DNA of 33,896 bases from Peptococcaceae bacterium UBA6116 (lineage in GTDB: Bacteria > Bacillota > Desulfitobacteriia > Desulfitobacteriales > Syntrophobotulaceae). The stretch spans positions 1 to 33,896 of the forward strand of contig DIWC01000042.1 of NCBI GenBank assembly GCA_002423425.1. The letters are read 5' to 3'. Positions 25,848 to 32,952 of the stretch are shown here, in pieces (the stretch's first letter is position 1; every line of letters starts with the position of its first letter). The position numbers were made by a program, and so were the translations under genes. Under the pieces are notes generated by a model, which was not told where the DNA came from, made no database searches, and was given only the letters and a program-made list of their open reading frames with translations.

Positions 25848-27449
25848 CTATTCCGATGCTTGATAGAAAATTTCCAATGGCCGATCTTTACTTGTTTCTT
25901 TATTTTTTACCTGCCTGATCCCACTATCGGGATTATTAACAAGATGTTGAAGTATTTTGAAAAGAGTCTCCAAATCAACTTCAGAACCTAATTTTTCGGC
26001 CAACAATTGAATAGGATATTTATTTCCTTTGTTGGCGTGCAAAAAATCAATCACGCCATTTTTAAGTACTATAACTTCGTCAGCCATTTTTTTACCCAAT
26101 TCTACAGCCGGCTGGTGATAAGCATTAATATGAATTAATAACGCGTAGATGCTTACCGTCCTTTCAAACAGAGCGAGCAGACCGCCAAGTGTCATTTCAT
26201 TAATTTCCCGAATAGTTATTGTAATCGACTGCCTGCCTTTAAGGGTAAGCGCCTTTCTCGTACCTAAGAGAAAAGCGTGCAAATAGTCTCCGCTCGTCGA
26301 GTTCTCTGCTATTTTGACAGAGGCTCGATCCCTGTCTTTTAGCACTTCGAGAAATGTAACAAAAAAATTATCCGGCCCATCAAGCAGTTGCTGTAGATAA
26401 GAATGTTGATCTGTCGAGCCTTTGTTGCCAAAAACCGAAATTCCGTGGTGGATAACTGAACCGTCCAGATCAGTCTCTTTACCCAGAGATTCCATAATAA
26501 GCTGTTGGAGGTATTGCGTTAATAACCGTAATCTATCCTTATACGGTAAAATGACCATCTCTTTACCGCCCCGTCCTTCAGTTACTGCATACCACATCAA
26601 AGCAAGAAGGGCTGCCGGGTTGTCTCTTGTTAGCGATGACCTGGTTAACTCGTCGCACTTTCTGGCACCTGTGAGCAGCCGGTCTATATCGATTCCCTGC
26701 AAAGCTAACGGCAGTAAGCCAACTGCAGAAAGCACCGAAGTACGTCCGCCTACCCAATCCCACATGGGGAAAGCCATCAGCCAGTTCTCTTCGATCCGTT
26801 TTAAGTCTAACCTGCTTCCGGCTTGGGTAATGCAAACGGCGTGTTTTGTAAATTCCAGTCCGTTTTGACGGTAAAAAATTCTTGTTTCTTCCATACCATT
26901 TCTGGTCTCGATTGTACCTCCGCTTTTCGAGATTACAATGGATAAGGTTTGATCGAGCTCATTTTTCAGATTGTCTAAAACTCTATCCATTCCGTCCGGA
27001 TCAGTATTATCAATAAAAAAAAGCTCAAGTTTCTGAAGCGGTTTTTTAAAAGCCTCGGATAAAAAACGTGGTCCGAGACTTGAACCGCCTATGCCTATAA
27101 CCAAAACGTTTTTAAACTGCAGACCTTTTTCACCACGTAAGATTCCGGAGTGAACCTGATCAGCAAATTGTTTTATTGTTTGCAGAGTAGAATAAATTTC
27201 CTCAGCTATTTTTTTGGACGGAGCGAGCTCAGGGCTTCGGAGCCAATAATGTCCGACCATTCGCCTTTCATCAGGATTAAATATTTCTCCCCGTTCAAGT
27301 TCTCCAATAAGCTTATAAATAGGTTGCATCTTAGTCTCCATCGCGGACAGATACTCTTCCTCAAATTTTACTTTGCTTATATCAAGCTGCAATCCTAATT
27401 CTTCGTTATTGAACAGATAGCGGCTAAACCTCAGCCAATTATCTTCCAT
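25848..27449 (-). CDS. pgi: Glucose-6-phosphate isomerase
   Basis: 533-aa isomerase converting glucose-6-phosphate and fructose-6-phosphate. Seen: GIGGSSLGPRFLSEAF (about 119), SKSGGTIETRNGMEE (about 174), the PGI signature region DWVGGRTSVLSAVGLLPL (about 227) and HGISVFGNKGSTDQHSYLQQL with the catalytic His (about 340). The C-terminal ~60 residues are an added helical tail. AGGGAGA precedes the ATG. The promoter is upstream at 27509-27536. First gene of pgi-pgcA. Confidence 0.95.
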   Translation of the reverse strand: MEDNWLRFSRYLFNNEELGLQLDISKVKFEEEYLSAMETKMQPIYKLIGELERGEIFNPDERRMVGHYWLRSPELAPSKKIAEEIYSTLQTIKQFADQVHSGILRGEKGLQFKNVLVIGIGGSSLGPRFLSEAFKKPLQKLELFFIDNTDPDGMDRVLDNLKNELDQTLSIVISKSGGTIETRNGMEETRIFYRQNGLEFTKHAVCITQAGSRLDLKRIEENWLMAFPMWDWVGGRTSVLSAVGLLPLALQGIDIDRLLTGARKCDELTRSSLTRDNPAALLALMWYAVTEGRGGKEMVILPYKDRLRLLTQYLQQLIMESLGKETDLDGSVIHHGISVFGNKGSTDQHSYLQQLLDGPDNFFVTFLEVLKDRDRASVKIAENSTSGDYLHAFLLGTRKALTLKGRQSITITIREINEMTLGGLLALFERTVSIYALLIHINAYHQPAVELGKKMADEVIVLKNGVIDFLHANKGNKYPIQLLAEKLGSEVDLETLFKILQHLVNNPDSGIRQVKNKETSKDRPLEIFYQASE

Positions 27450-27508
27450 AAATTTCGTCTCCCTGATTTCATATTTATATTGTCTAAGTTTTTAACTTCT
27501 TTTTTACA

Positions 27509-27536
27509 ATTATACTTTTATGTTAAATCTTTGCAA
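27509..27536 (-). promoter_or_regulatory. Promoter of pgi-pgcA
   Basis: TTGCAA (27536-27531), 16-nt spacer, TATAAT (27514-27509), about 60 nt before the pgi ATG. The intergenic stretch 27450-27762 holds this and the hflX promoter back to back; I see no gene in it. Confidence 0.65.
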
Positions 27537-27672
27537 TACATATTTTATCAATTCTCTTGCTGGTCTAAAAGGGTAAAGCAGCTTTTTCTGATATAATGCT
27601 TTTATAGTCTAATATAAACTTCTACATTATTTATATATAATACTTTTAAGAACTTCTTCTATTTTATGAAAT

Positions 27673-27698
27673 TTGACAAAATCTTATTGATCTATAAT
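27673..27698 (+). promoter_or_regulatory. Candidate promoter of hflX
   Basis: TTGACA (27673-27678) and TATAAT (27693-27698). The hexamers are perfect, but the spacer is only 14 nt, so the true -10 may be the AT-rich stretch just downstream. About 65 nt before the ATG. Confidence 0.5.
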
Positions 27699-27762
27699 TA
27701 TTATTCTAAACATTTAATCAGGATATCAATTTTATTTTTTGACAGTATTAAAGGAGTATAAC

Positions 27763-29565
27763 ATGAAAAAAGTACATGGGGAAACTGAAGGTATAAGAAA
27801 TTCTCTTTTGGAAGCAATTGCAAACCTATATGAAACAAGTGTGCCCCAAGATCAACTCTGGAGTGGAGAACTTATTGAAAGAGTCTCTTCTCTTTCTTCT
27901 GAAATAAACAGGGAAATAGCCCTTTATCTTAACCGTAAAGGGTTTATCACCGACGTCAGTGTCGGTGACCACCAAACCGTTACTCTGGCCGGAGTCGAAG
28001 GAAAACGAAGCCTTAACCGTCTTTCCGGCATCCGCTGTATTCACACCCACCCTAAGGGCAGCGGTTACTTGTCCGCCGTGGATATTAACTCTTTGAAACT
28101 ACTGCATTTTGATGCCATGATTGCGGTTGGTATACGCGATGGCCAAGCTCAGGAACTTTATGTAGGAATTATCGATACGGAAAATGGAGAAGATGTTGAG
28201 ATCTCGGGTCCATATAAACCAATGAGGAACAATTTCCACGACTTGCTGGAATCTATCTATCAAGCCGATCAAAAAACCAGGAAAACACCCCTGCCCAATC
28301 AACCCCGCCAAGAACGGGCAATTCTTGTAGGCTTACAGACTTCAGATTCACGTCAATTAAACGGTAGAAGTGAAGCTGAAGTATCCTTCGCCGAGCTCGA
28401 AGAGCTTGCCAAAACTGCCGGAGCAAGCGTTGTCGGACGAGTTATGCAGAATCGTAACAACCGGAACTCGGCGACGATTGTTGGCAAAGGCAAGATTGAA
28501 GAATTAAGATTGATGGTCCAGGCCTTGGACGCGGACCTTGTTATTTTCGACGAGGAACTTAACGGCACCCAGCAGCGTAATATCGAAGAAGCCGTAGGCC
28601 GAAGAGTATTATGCCGTACTGCCCTGATCCTTGACATTTTTGCTCAGCGGGCAAGGTCAAGGGACGGTATTTTGCAAGTAGAGCTTGCGCAGTTGCAATA
28701 CCGGCTTCCCCGCCTAACGGGGATGGGCTTAACCTTATCCCGTCTGGGAGGCGGTATCGGGACAAGGGGTCCGGGAGAAACAAAACTAGAAACGGATCGC
28801 CGTAATATCCGGACCCGGGTCTCACATTTGAAAAAAGAACTTGAAATACTCCGTAAACAACGGGGAATTCTTAGAGAGAACCGCCAGAAAAATAATATGC
28901 CCGTGGTATCCCTTGTCGGCTATACCAATGCCGGCAAATCTACTTTACTCAATTCCCTATGCGCGTCCGAAGTTCTGGCAGAAGACAAACTCTTCGCCAC
29001 GCTCGATACTACTGTGCGCAAACTCCCTTTAGATAACGTGCAAACAGTCCTACTCACGGATACGGTTGGCTTTATCCGCAAACTTCCGCATAATTTACTC
29101 GACGCCTTTAAGTCGACTTTAGAGGAAGCTGTCTTATCCGACCTAATCCTAATAGTTGCAGATGCTTCCGACCCTCAGGTTGAAGACCAAATAAGAATCG
29201 TTGATGAGATCCTGGCTGAACTTAAGGCCAATACCATACCGTCCTTAATTATTTTAAATAAAATTGATTTGATAAATGCAGAAAACCCGGTCATCCTATC
29301 ACAGGAAAACCGGGGAATAGTTGAGATCTCAGCCCAAAATGGTTATGGTTTAGAATCACTTAAACAAGTTATTGAAAATATGATCTTCAGCAACAAAGTC
29401 AAGGTCCACCTCACTATACCGTTTGCTGAAAGTGCTGTTCTGGCCTGGCTTCATGCTAATACCAAAATATTAAACCAATCCTTTGGAGAAAGCGGCACAT
29501 TAGTCGAGGCGGAAATGGAGAAGTCCCTGTTGGAAAAGGTGTCACAATATAGAACTTTCCACTAA
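27763..29565 (+). CDS. hflX: GTPase HflX with N-terminal JAMM-like domain
   Basis: 600 aa. The C-terminal ~415 residues are HflX, a GTPase that splits stalled ribosomes: HflX N-domain (VGLQTSD near 189, then ASVVGRVMQNRN and IVGKGKIEEL), the GLTLSRLGGGIGTRGPGETK linker, G1 GYTNAGKST (386-394), G3 DTVGFI and G4 NKID. The first ~165 residues are extra compared with E. coli HflX (426 aa). They contain HTHPKGSGYLSAVD, which fits the JAMM metalloprotease pattern H-x-H-x7-S-x2-D exactly (H94, H96, S104, D107), with E51 in EIALYL as the likely fourth ligand. ATG 27763 is chosen: AAAGGAG is 6 nt upstream; the TTG at 27739 is not supported. Confidence 0.95.
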   Translation: MKKVHGETEGIRNSLLEAIANLYETSVPQDQLWSGELIERVSSLSSEINREIALYLNRKGFITDVSVGDHQTVTLAGVEGKRSLNRLSGIRCIHTHPKGSGYLSAVDINSLKLLHFDAMIAVGIRDGQAQELYVGIIDTENGEDVEISGPYKPMRNNFHDLLESIYQADQKTRKTPLPNQPRQERAILVGLQTSDSRQLNGRSEAEVSFAELEELAKTAGASVVGRVMQNRNNRNSATIVGKGKIEELRLMVQALDADLVIFDEELNGTQQRNIEEAVGRRVLCRTALILDIFAQRARSRDGILQVELAQLQYRLPRLTGMGLTLSRLGGGIGTRGPGETKLETDRRNIRTRVSHLKKELEILRKQRGILRENRQKNNMPVVSLVGYTNAGKSTLLNSLCASEVLAEDKLFATLDTTVRKLPLDNVQTVLLTDTVGFIRKLPHNLLDAFKSTLEEAVLSDLILIVADASDPQVEDQIRIVDEILAELKANTIPSLIILNKIDLINAENPVILSQENRGIVEISAQNGYGLESLKQVIENMIFSNKVKVHLTIPFAESAVLAWLHANTKILNQSFGESGTLVEAEMEKSLLEKVSQYRTFH

Positions 29566-29576
29566 CAACTCATCTA

Positions 29577-30242
29577 TCATACCTTTTCCCCCATAAGAAC
29601 CGCCCTTACAGGACCAGCATCAGATCCGGATATTTTTAAAGGTAAAGCCATAAGATAATAGTTTCCTTCCGGAACATCTGCAAGGTTAAGACCTTCTAAG
29701 ATTGGAATATTCTTCGCTAAGAGAATTTTATGACAAGGATTATCTTCATTGTAAAAATCATCGATTGAAAAGTAATCAAATCCGACAAGTATAACTTTGG
29801 CATCCACTAAATATTTTGCTGCCTCAGGACTTAGGTAAATATAGTCGGGATGGAAACTCCGGGCTCTTACAAATTCGGAGTTGGCAGTTTTGAATAAGAT
29901 CCGATCCCCTTCCTTTATTCCTTTATCGATTAGATGGTGAGGAAAAATACTTTTTTTTGCATTTATCTCAATTACTTTAGCCGGACCAAGAAAACACGTA
30001 AGCGGAATCTGCTCCAAGGTTATACCGTCAGCATAAAAATGAGCGGGAGCATCAACATGGGTTCCAGTATGAGAACCCAAGGTAATTGCCGAAACATTGA
30101 AACCAGCTCCTTTAGCTAAAGAATAACTGAATTCCTTAGTGAAAAGCGGATCCCCCGGATAGATAACCATCCCGGGATGTAACGGCACGGTCAGATCATA
30201 TAAAAACCGTTTATCTTCTTCCCCCAACTTAATATCCCCCAT
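29577..30242 (-). CDS. Cyclase-family metal hydrolase (KynB-like)
   Basis: 221-aa member of the cyclase family (PF04199 type), which includes bacterial kynurenine formamidase. The metal-binding motif HTGTHVDAPAHF is complete near residues 58-70; other family stretches are DLTVPLHPGMVIYPGDP, GFDYFSIDD and EGLNLADVPEGNYYLMALPLKI. No tryptophan-degradation gene is beside it, so the amide or ester it cleaves is unknown. It faces hflX tail to tail (11 bp). A perfect palindrome lies 24-39 bp upstream of its ATG and may be its operator. Confidence 0.85.
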   Translation of the reverse strand: MGDIKLGEEDKRFLYDLTVPLHPGMVIYPGDPLFTKEFSYSLAKGAGFNVSAITLGSHTGTHVDAPAHFYADGITLEQIPLTCFLGPAKVIEINAKKSIFPHHLIDKGIKEGDRILFKTANSEFVRARSFHPDYIYLSPEAAKYLVDAKVILVGFDYFSIDDFYNEDNPCHKILLAKNIPILEGLNLADVPEGNYYLMALPLKISGSDAGPVRAVLMGEKV

Positions 30243-30265
30243 AAGTCATAGATAGTCAAATTATT

Positions 30266-30281
30266 GGTAACAAATGTTACC
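30266..30281. promoter_or_regulatory. Operator-like palindrome upstream of the cyclase gene
   Basis: GGTAACAAATGTTACC: perfect 7-bp arms around two bases, 24 bp before the ATG at 30242. A TATAAT (about 30307-30312, leftward) lies upstream of it, so a bound protein would sit downstream of the promoter and block it. The binding protein is unknown. Confidence 0.45.
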
Positions 30282-30374
30282 GCGTACTAATACTTTCTTT
30301 TCTATAATTATAACCATAAAACAAACTCTGAGGAATTAATTATAAGCTTTTAATCACGGTAGTAAAATCCTTGA

Positions 30375-30731
30375 CACCATCTTTACCATCGGGAATATGC
30401 ACCATTCACCACTTGTTCCTCGACCTGTGTGTTTCATGCGGGTATGGTAAAAAACATGGTACGGATACTGGCGAGACAAAATATCATGCTTACACAAAAA
30501 ATAGAACACATTACTCGTCCTACGACACGAGACAAATTGCTGTCTTATCTTTCGGCTCAGGCGCTGCTTGTAAAGAAAAATGTGTTTGAGATTCAATTTA
30601 ACAGGCAAGAGCTGGCCGAATATCTCTCAGTCGACCGTAGCGCCATGTCAAACGAACTTTCCAAAATGCGCGACAATGGAATTCTGAGATTTAAACGAAA
30701 TCAATTCGAACTCTTGAAAACAAAGCAATGA
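30375..30731 (+). pseudogene. Crp/Fnr-family regulator remnant (C-terminal part only)
   Basis: The frame from the TGA at 30372 to 30731 encodes the second half of a Crp/Fnr regulator: a dimerisation helix (FHAGMVKNMVRILARQN, MLTQKIEHIT) and a winged helix-turn-helix with FNRQELAEYLSVDRSAMSNE. The cyclic-nucleotide-type sensory barrel (about 120 residues) is missing, and an in-frame stop closes the upstream side. The first usable start is GTG 30429, with no convincing ribosome site. Anaerobic Clostridia carry many Crp/Fnr paralogues, including regulators of organohalide respiration. Probably decayed; a stand-alone DNA-binding fragment is less likely. A strong terminator follows at 30797. Confidence 0.7.
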
Positions 30732-30796
30732 TTTCCACACTGTACCGGAATTTCCATATCCTTGAGCATCAGTCCTCCCCCCGACAAGCTTAAGCA

Positions 30797-30849
30797 TAAA
30801 AAAAATGTAGTGAGCTGCAGGAGCAATCCCTGGAGCACATTACATTTTT
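30797..30849. terminator. Bidirectional terminator
   Basis: Long stem: AAAAATGTA-GTGAGCT-GCAGG on the left and CCCTG-GAGCACAT-TACATTTTT on the right, loop AGCAAT. Leftward it ends in eight T residues, suiting the XRE gene that stops at 30879; rightward it has TTTTTAT, suiting the Crp/Fnr remnant. Confidence 0.85.
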
Positions 30850-30878
30850 ATGTTTGGATTCTGTTTATTGCAATACGA

Positions 30879-31184
30879 TCAGTCCTTATTTATGGATTCA
30901 AGTAATTTTTGAAGATATTCCATTTGCTCAGACGAAAGCTTCTTAGCCGTATCCAGCAGGCGGCGAAGTTCCGGTTCGAGCTCGGGGTTTTCTTCAGCAA
31001 AAAATTGGGCAAGAGTAATGCCAAGAGCCTCACAGATACGCTCCAAGGACCCAAGAGAAGGTTTGGAATCATTTGCCTCAATTTTATAAATCGTGGTCGG
31101 GTCTAAGCAGACTTCTTTTGCTAGCGCATTGGCGGAAATTCCGACTACATCCCGAAAGTATTTTATTCTTCTACCATAATTCAT
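30879..31184 (-). CDS. XRE-family regulator (phage-repressor-like)
   Basis: 101-aa DNA-binding protein with a Cro/C1-type helix-turn-helix at about 5-60 (RRIKYFRDVVGISANALAKE, then DPTTIYKIEAND, PSLGSLERICEALGI) and a charged helical tail (LDTAKKLSSEQMEYLQKLL) probably used for pairing. I start it at ATG 31184: AGGATGTGAT, one base off the full anti-Shine-Dalgarno match, ends 4 nt upstream; the frame open to 31226 would put that site inside the gene. Divergent from the XRE gene at 31322, with three copies of a palindrome between. Ends at a strong terminator. Confidence 0.85.
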   Translation of the reverse strand: MNYGRRIKYFRDVVGISANALAKEVCLDPTTIYKIEANDSKPSLGSLERICEALGITLAQFFAEENPELEPELRRLLDTAKKLSSEQMEYLQKLLESINKD

Positions 31185-31197
31185 TTCTATCACATCC

Positions 31198-31292
31198 TGA
31201 ATTATATTCATGTTCATTATATCCAAATATCAGCAAATGAAATATCATGAATTATGTTCTACTAATATGATTGACATGCTGAATATAATTCT
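31198..31292. promoter_or_regulatory. Three operator-like palindromes between divergent XRE genes
   Basis: TGAATTATATTCA at 31198-31210 (perfect palindrome with central TAT), TGAATTATGTTCT at 31248-31260 (11 of 13), and on the opposite strand AGAATTATATTCA at 31292-31280 (12 of 13). The first is between the leftward promoter region and the leftward start, the third inside the spacer of the rightward promoter. A direct repeat AAATATCA also occurs twice nearby (about 31226 and 31241). This is the layout of a repressor-controlled divergent promoter. Confidence 0.6.
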
Positions 31293-31299
31293 GTAAAAT
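31271..31299 (+). promoter_or_regulatory. Promoter of the rightward XRE gene
   Basis: TTGACA (31271-31276), 17-nt spacer, TAAAAT (31294-31299), about 22 nt before the TTG start. The spacer contains one of the three palindromes, so a bound regulator would block polymerase. Confidence 0.75.
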
Positions 31300-31321
31300 T
31301 GTTTTCAGGAGGTGGAAAAAT

Positions 31322-31528
31322 TTGGATAAGAGTGGTGTCCGAATTAAAACTCTTAGAAAAAGACTTCATATGACTCAGAAGCAACTTGCCGAATTGGTTG
31401 ATATTGACGAAAGTATGATTAACAAAATCGAAAATGGGCATTCTACTGGATCTGTTCAGACTTTAACCAAAATCGCCGCTGCTCTGGGAGTTAGTATAAA
31501 TAAACTTATAGGTGAACAATCAGACTAA
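31322..31528 (+). CDS. Small XRE-family regulator
   Basis: 68 aa, essentially one helix-turn-helix (IKTLRKRLHMTQKQLAELVD, DESMINKIENG, LTKIAAALGVSINKLIGE). TTG start with a full AGGAGGTG 7 nt upstream. No ligand or protease domain. With its divergent partner it resembles a Cro/C1 pair, but no phage genes are nearby. It is followed 16 bp later by the unrecognised ORF at 31545, probably in the same transcript. Confidence 0.85.
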   Translation: MDKSGVRIKTLRKRLHMTQKQLAELVDIDESMINKIENGHSTGSVQTLTKIAAALGVSINKLIGEQSD

Positions 31529-31544
31529 ATAACTGGAGGAAATT

Positions 31545-31931
31545 ATGTCCAAGCCGTACCTGAGCGATTTTGAGACAGGCTATAATTATGTTCAAAAAAG
31601 ATATTCATTTTTAGCTAACCATGGCACCCAGCTTCTTTTGGAACTCGGAATCGCATATTTGCTTGAAAAAGGAGCAACATCTGAGCTTTCTAGAGGTATG
31701 GCATTTTTTTACCTGGAATTGGGGATAAAAATGCTTTTTCTGGAAACTACTTTAAATGAACAAAATAGGTATTTAAAGTTTGGCAGAATGAAGGAGCCAT
31801 TATCCTTGATTAAAGCTAATTTTGATGATCAAGAAGAAATTGGCATTCTTGGGCTTGGAAATTTGGTCGGCAGGATGAAGGGGTGGGAATTACCCTTTTG
31901 GATGGAGGCACAGATGGTCTTCCGCTCTTAG
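31545..31931 (+). CDS. Unrecognised ORF fused to a protease fragment
   Basis: 128-aa frame with a good start (GGAGGAAATTATG). Residues 1-96 are not recognised: soluble, mainly helical by composition (LLLELGIAYLLEKG, MAFFYLELGIKMLFLET), no signal peptide. Residues 97-112 (EEIGILGLGNLVGR) match the start of hydrogenase maturation proteases, after which the frame is lost and the last residues (WELPFWMEAQMVFRS) are out-of-frame translation. So the natural product may be the ~96-residue protein running into the decayed neighbour. Co-directional with the small XRE gene 16 bp upstream. Confidence 0.55.
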   Translation: MSKPYLSDFETGYNYVQKRYSFLANHGTQLLLELGIAYLLEKGATSELSRGMAFFYLELGIKMLFLETTLNEQNRYLKFGRMKEPLSLIKANFDDQEEIGILGLGNLVGRMKGWELPFWMEAQMVFRS

Positions 31932-32026
31932 AATTTGTCGAGCATCCAAAACGTCTGCTCGTTTTGGCTGCTATTGATGCCGGAAAGAAACCTCGCTTAG
32001 AAAAATGGAGTATCAAGAAGAGATAG
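31833..32026 (+). pseudogene. Hydrogenase maturation protease remnant (HyaD/HupD type)
   Basis: Two pieces in different frames. Piece 1 (31833-31880) reads EIGILGLGNLV, the usual N-terminus of the peptidase that trims the [NiFe]-hydrogenase large subunit. Piece 2 (31883-32026) reads GITLLDGGTDGLPLL and EFVEHPKRLLVLAAIDAG, matching E. coli HyaD IVDGGTQGLNLLGYVE...LLILDAIDYG. The roughly 30 residues normally between them, including the first metal-ligand region (DEGFGV-type), are deleted, and the C-terminal half is replaced by a short basic tail. No hydrogenase genes are in the window. Cannot be functional. Confidence 0.75.
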
Positions 32027-32046
32027 TTATAAAAACTATCTCTTTA
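32019..32046. terminator. Terminator of speAE
   Basis: Perfect 10-bp arms AGAGATAGTT (32019-32028) and AACTATCTCT (32034-32043), five-base loop. It overlaps the stop of the protease remnant and lies about 50 bp after the speE stop in its direction. U-runs on both sides are short (TTATTAA rightward, TTCTTGA leftward). Confidence 0.65.
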
Positions 32047-32094
32047 TTAATAAGCTATCAAGCTTTCCCTCTGAAGACAAATAAATCTGATTCA

Positions 32095-32949
32095 TTAATT
32101 GCTCGGTACTAGTAAAAGTTCCTTAACATAGTTAGGCAGAGCAAAACTCCCTTTGTGAATGTCCGTGTTATAATATTTTGTTTTTAGTCCAAGACTGTCC
32201 CACGCCTGGGCATCTATGTTATTTAATGGGTCGTATTTTTTAGAAGCAAACCCAAAAAGCCAGTGTCCCGACGGATAAGTTGGAATGTGAGCCTGATAAA
32301 CCCTGCAAACCGGGAAGAACTCTTGGATTCTTTTATGGGCTCTTTGCATTGATTTCGCATACGTCTCGTAGTAGGGGCTTTCATGCTGGTTGACAAGTAT
32401 TCCATCTTCCTTCAATGCCTTATAGCAATTACCATAAAACTCTTTAGTAAAAAGCCCTTCGCCTGGTCCGAACGGATCGGTAGAATCTACAATAATCAAG
32501 TCATAGGTGTTTTCCTTAGTACGAACAAATTTCAATCCGTCCTCAAAATATAGCTTTACTCGTGGATCGTCTAGTTTACAGGAAGTCTGGGGTAAATATT
32601 CCCGGCACACATCAACTACCAATTTATCAATTTCCACCATGTCAATGTCTTCTATAGAGGGATAGCGTGTTAGCTCTCTGACTGTTCCGCCATCACCGGC
32701 CCCAATAACTAAAACATTTTTAATGTTGAGGTTAGTGGCCATGGGCACATGCACAATCATGTCATGATAGATAAATTCATCCTTTTCAGTCACCATCATT
32801 AAGCCGTCTAAGGTGAAGAAAGTTCCGAATTCCTTTGACTTAAAGACGTCTATTCTCTGAAACTCACTTTGTTCTGAATAAAGGTGCTTGTCAACTTTGA
32901 TAGAAAAACGCACATCCTCAGTATGCTGTTCTGTGTACCACAATTCCAT
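32095..32949 (-). CDS. speE: Polyamine aminopropyltransferase (spermidine synthase)
   Basis: 284-aa enzyme moving aminopropyl from decarboxylated SAM to putrescine or a similar diamine. Seen: N-terminal LWYTEQHTEDVRFSIKV; substrate stretch LFTLDGLMM-like (FFTLDGLMMVTEKDEFIYHDM); nucleotide loop VIGAGDGGTVREL near 82; MVEIDK; and the catalytic Asp in IVDSTDPFGPG near 155 followed by LFTKEFY. Full length. The start is ATG 32949, three bases after the speA stop, so translation is likely coupled. No speD or speB is seen in the window. Confidence 0.96.
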   Translation of the reverse strand: MELWYTEQHTEDVRFSIKVDKHLYSEQSEFQRIDVFKSKEFGTFFTLDGLMMVTEKDEFIYHDMIVHVPMATNLNIKNVLVIGAGDGGTVRELTRYPSIEDIDMVEIDKLVVDVCREYLPQTSCKLDDPRVKLYFEDGLKFVRTKENTYDLIIVDSTDPFGPGEGLFTKEFYGNCYKALKEDGILVNQHESPYYETYAKSMQRAHKRIQEFFPVCRVYQAHIPTYPSGHWLFGFASKKYDPLNNIDAQAWDSLGLKTKYYNTDIHKGSFALPNYVKELLLVPSN

Positions 32950-32952
32950 GTT

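Noticed and set aside
30354..30608. Overlapping ORFs on both strands around the Crp/Fnr remnant
   Set aside because: Only the + frame ending at 30731 has recognisable family motifs; the others are shadows.
31184..31528. Intact prophage or integrative element at the divergent XRE pair
   Set aside because: No integrase, attachment repeats, structural or replication genes are seen on either side; housekeeping genes resume within 1 kb.
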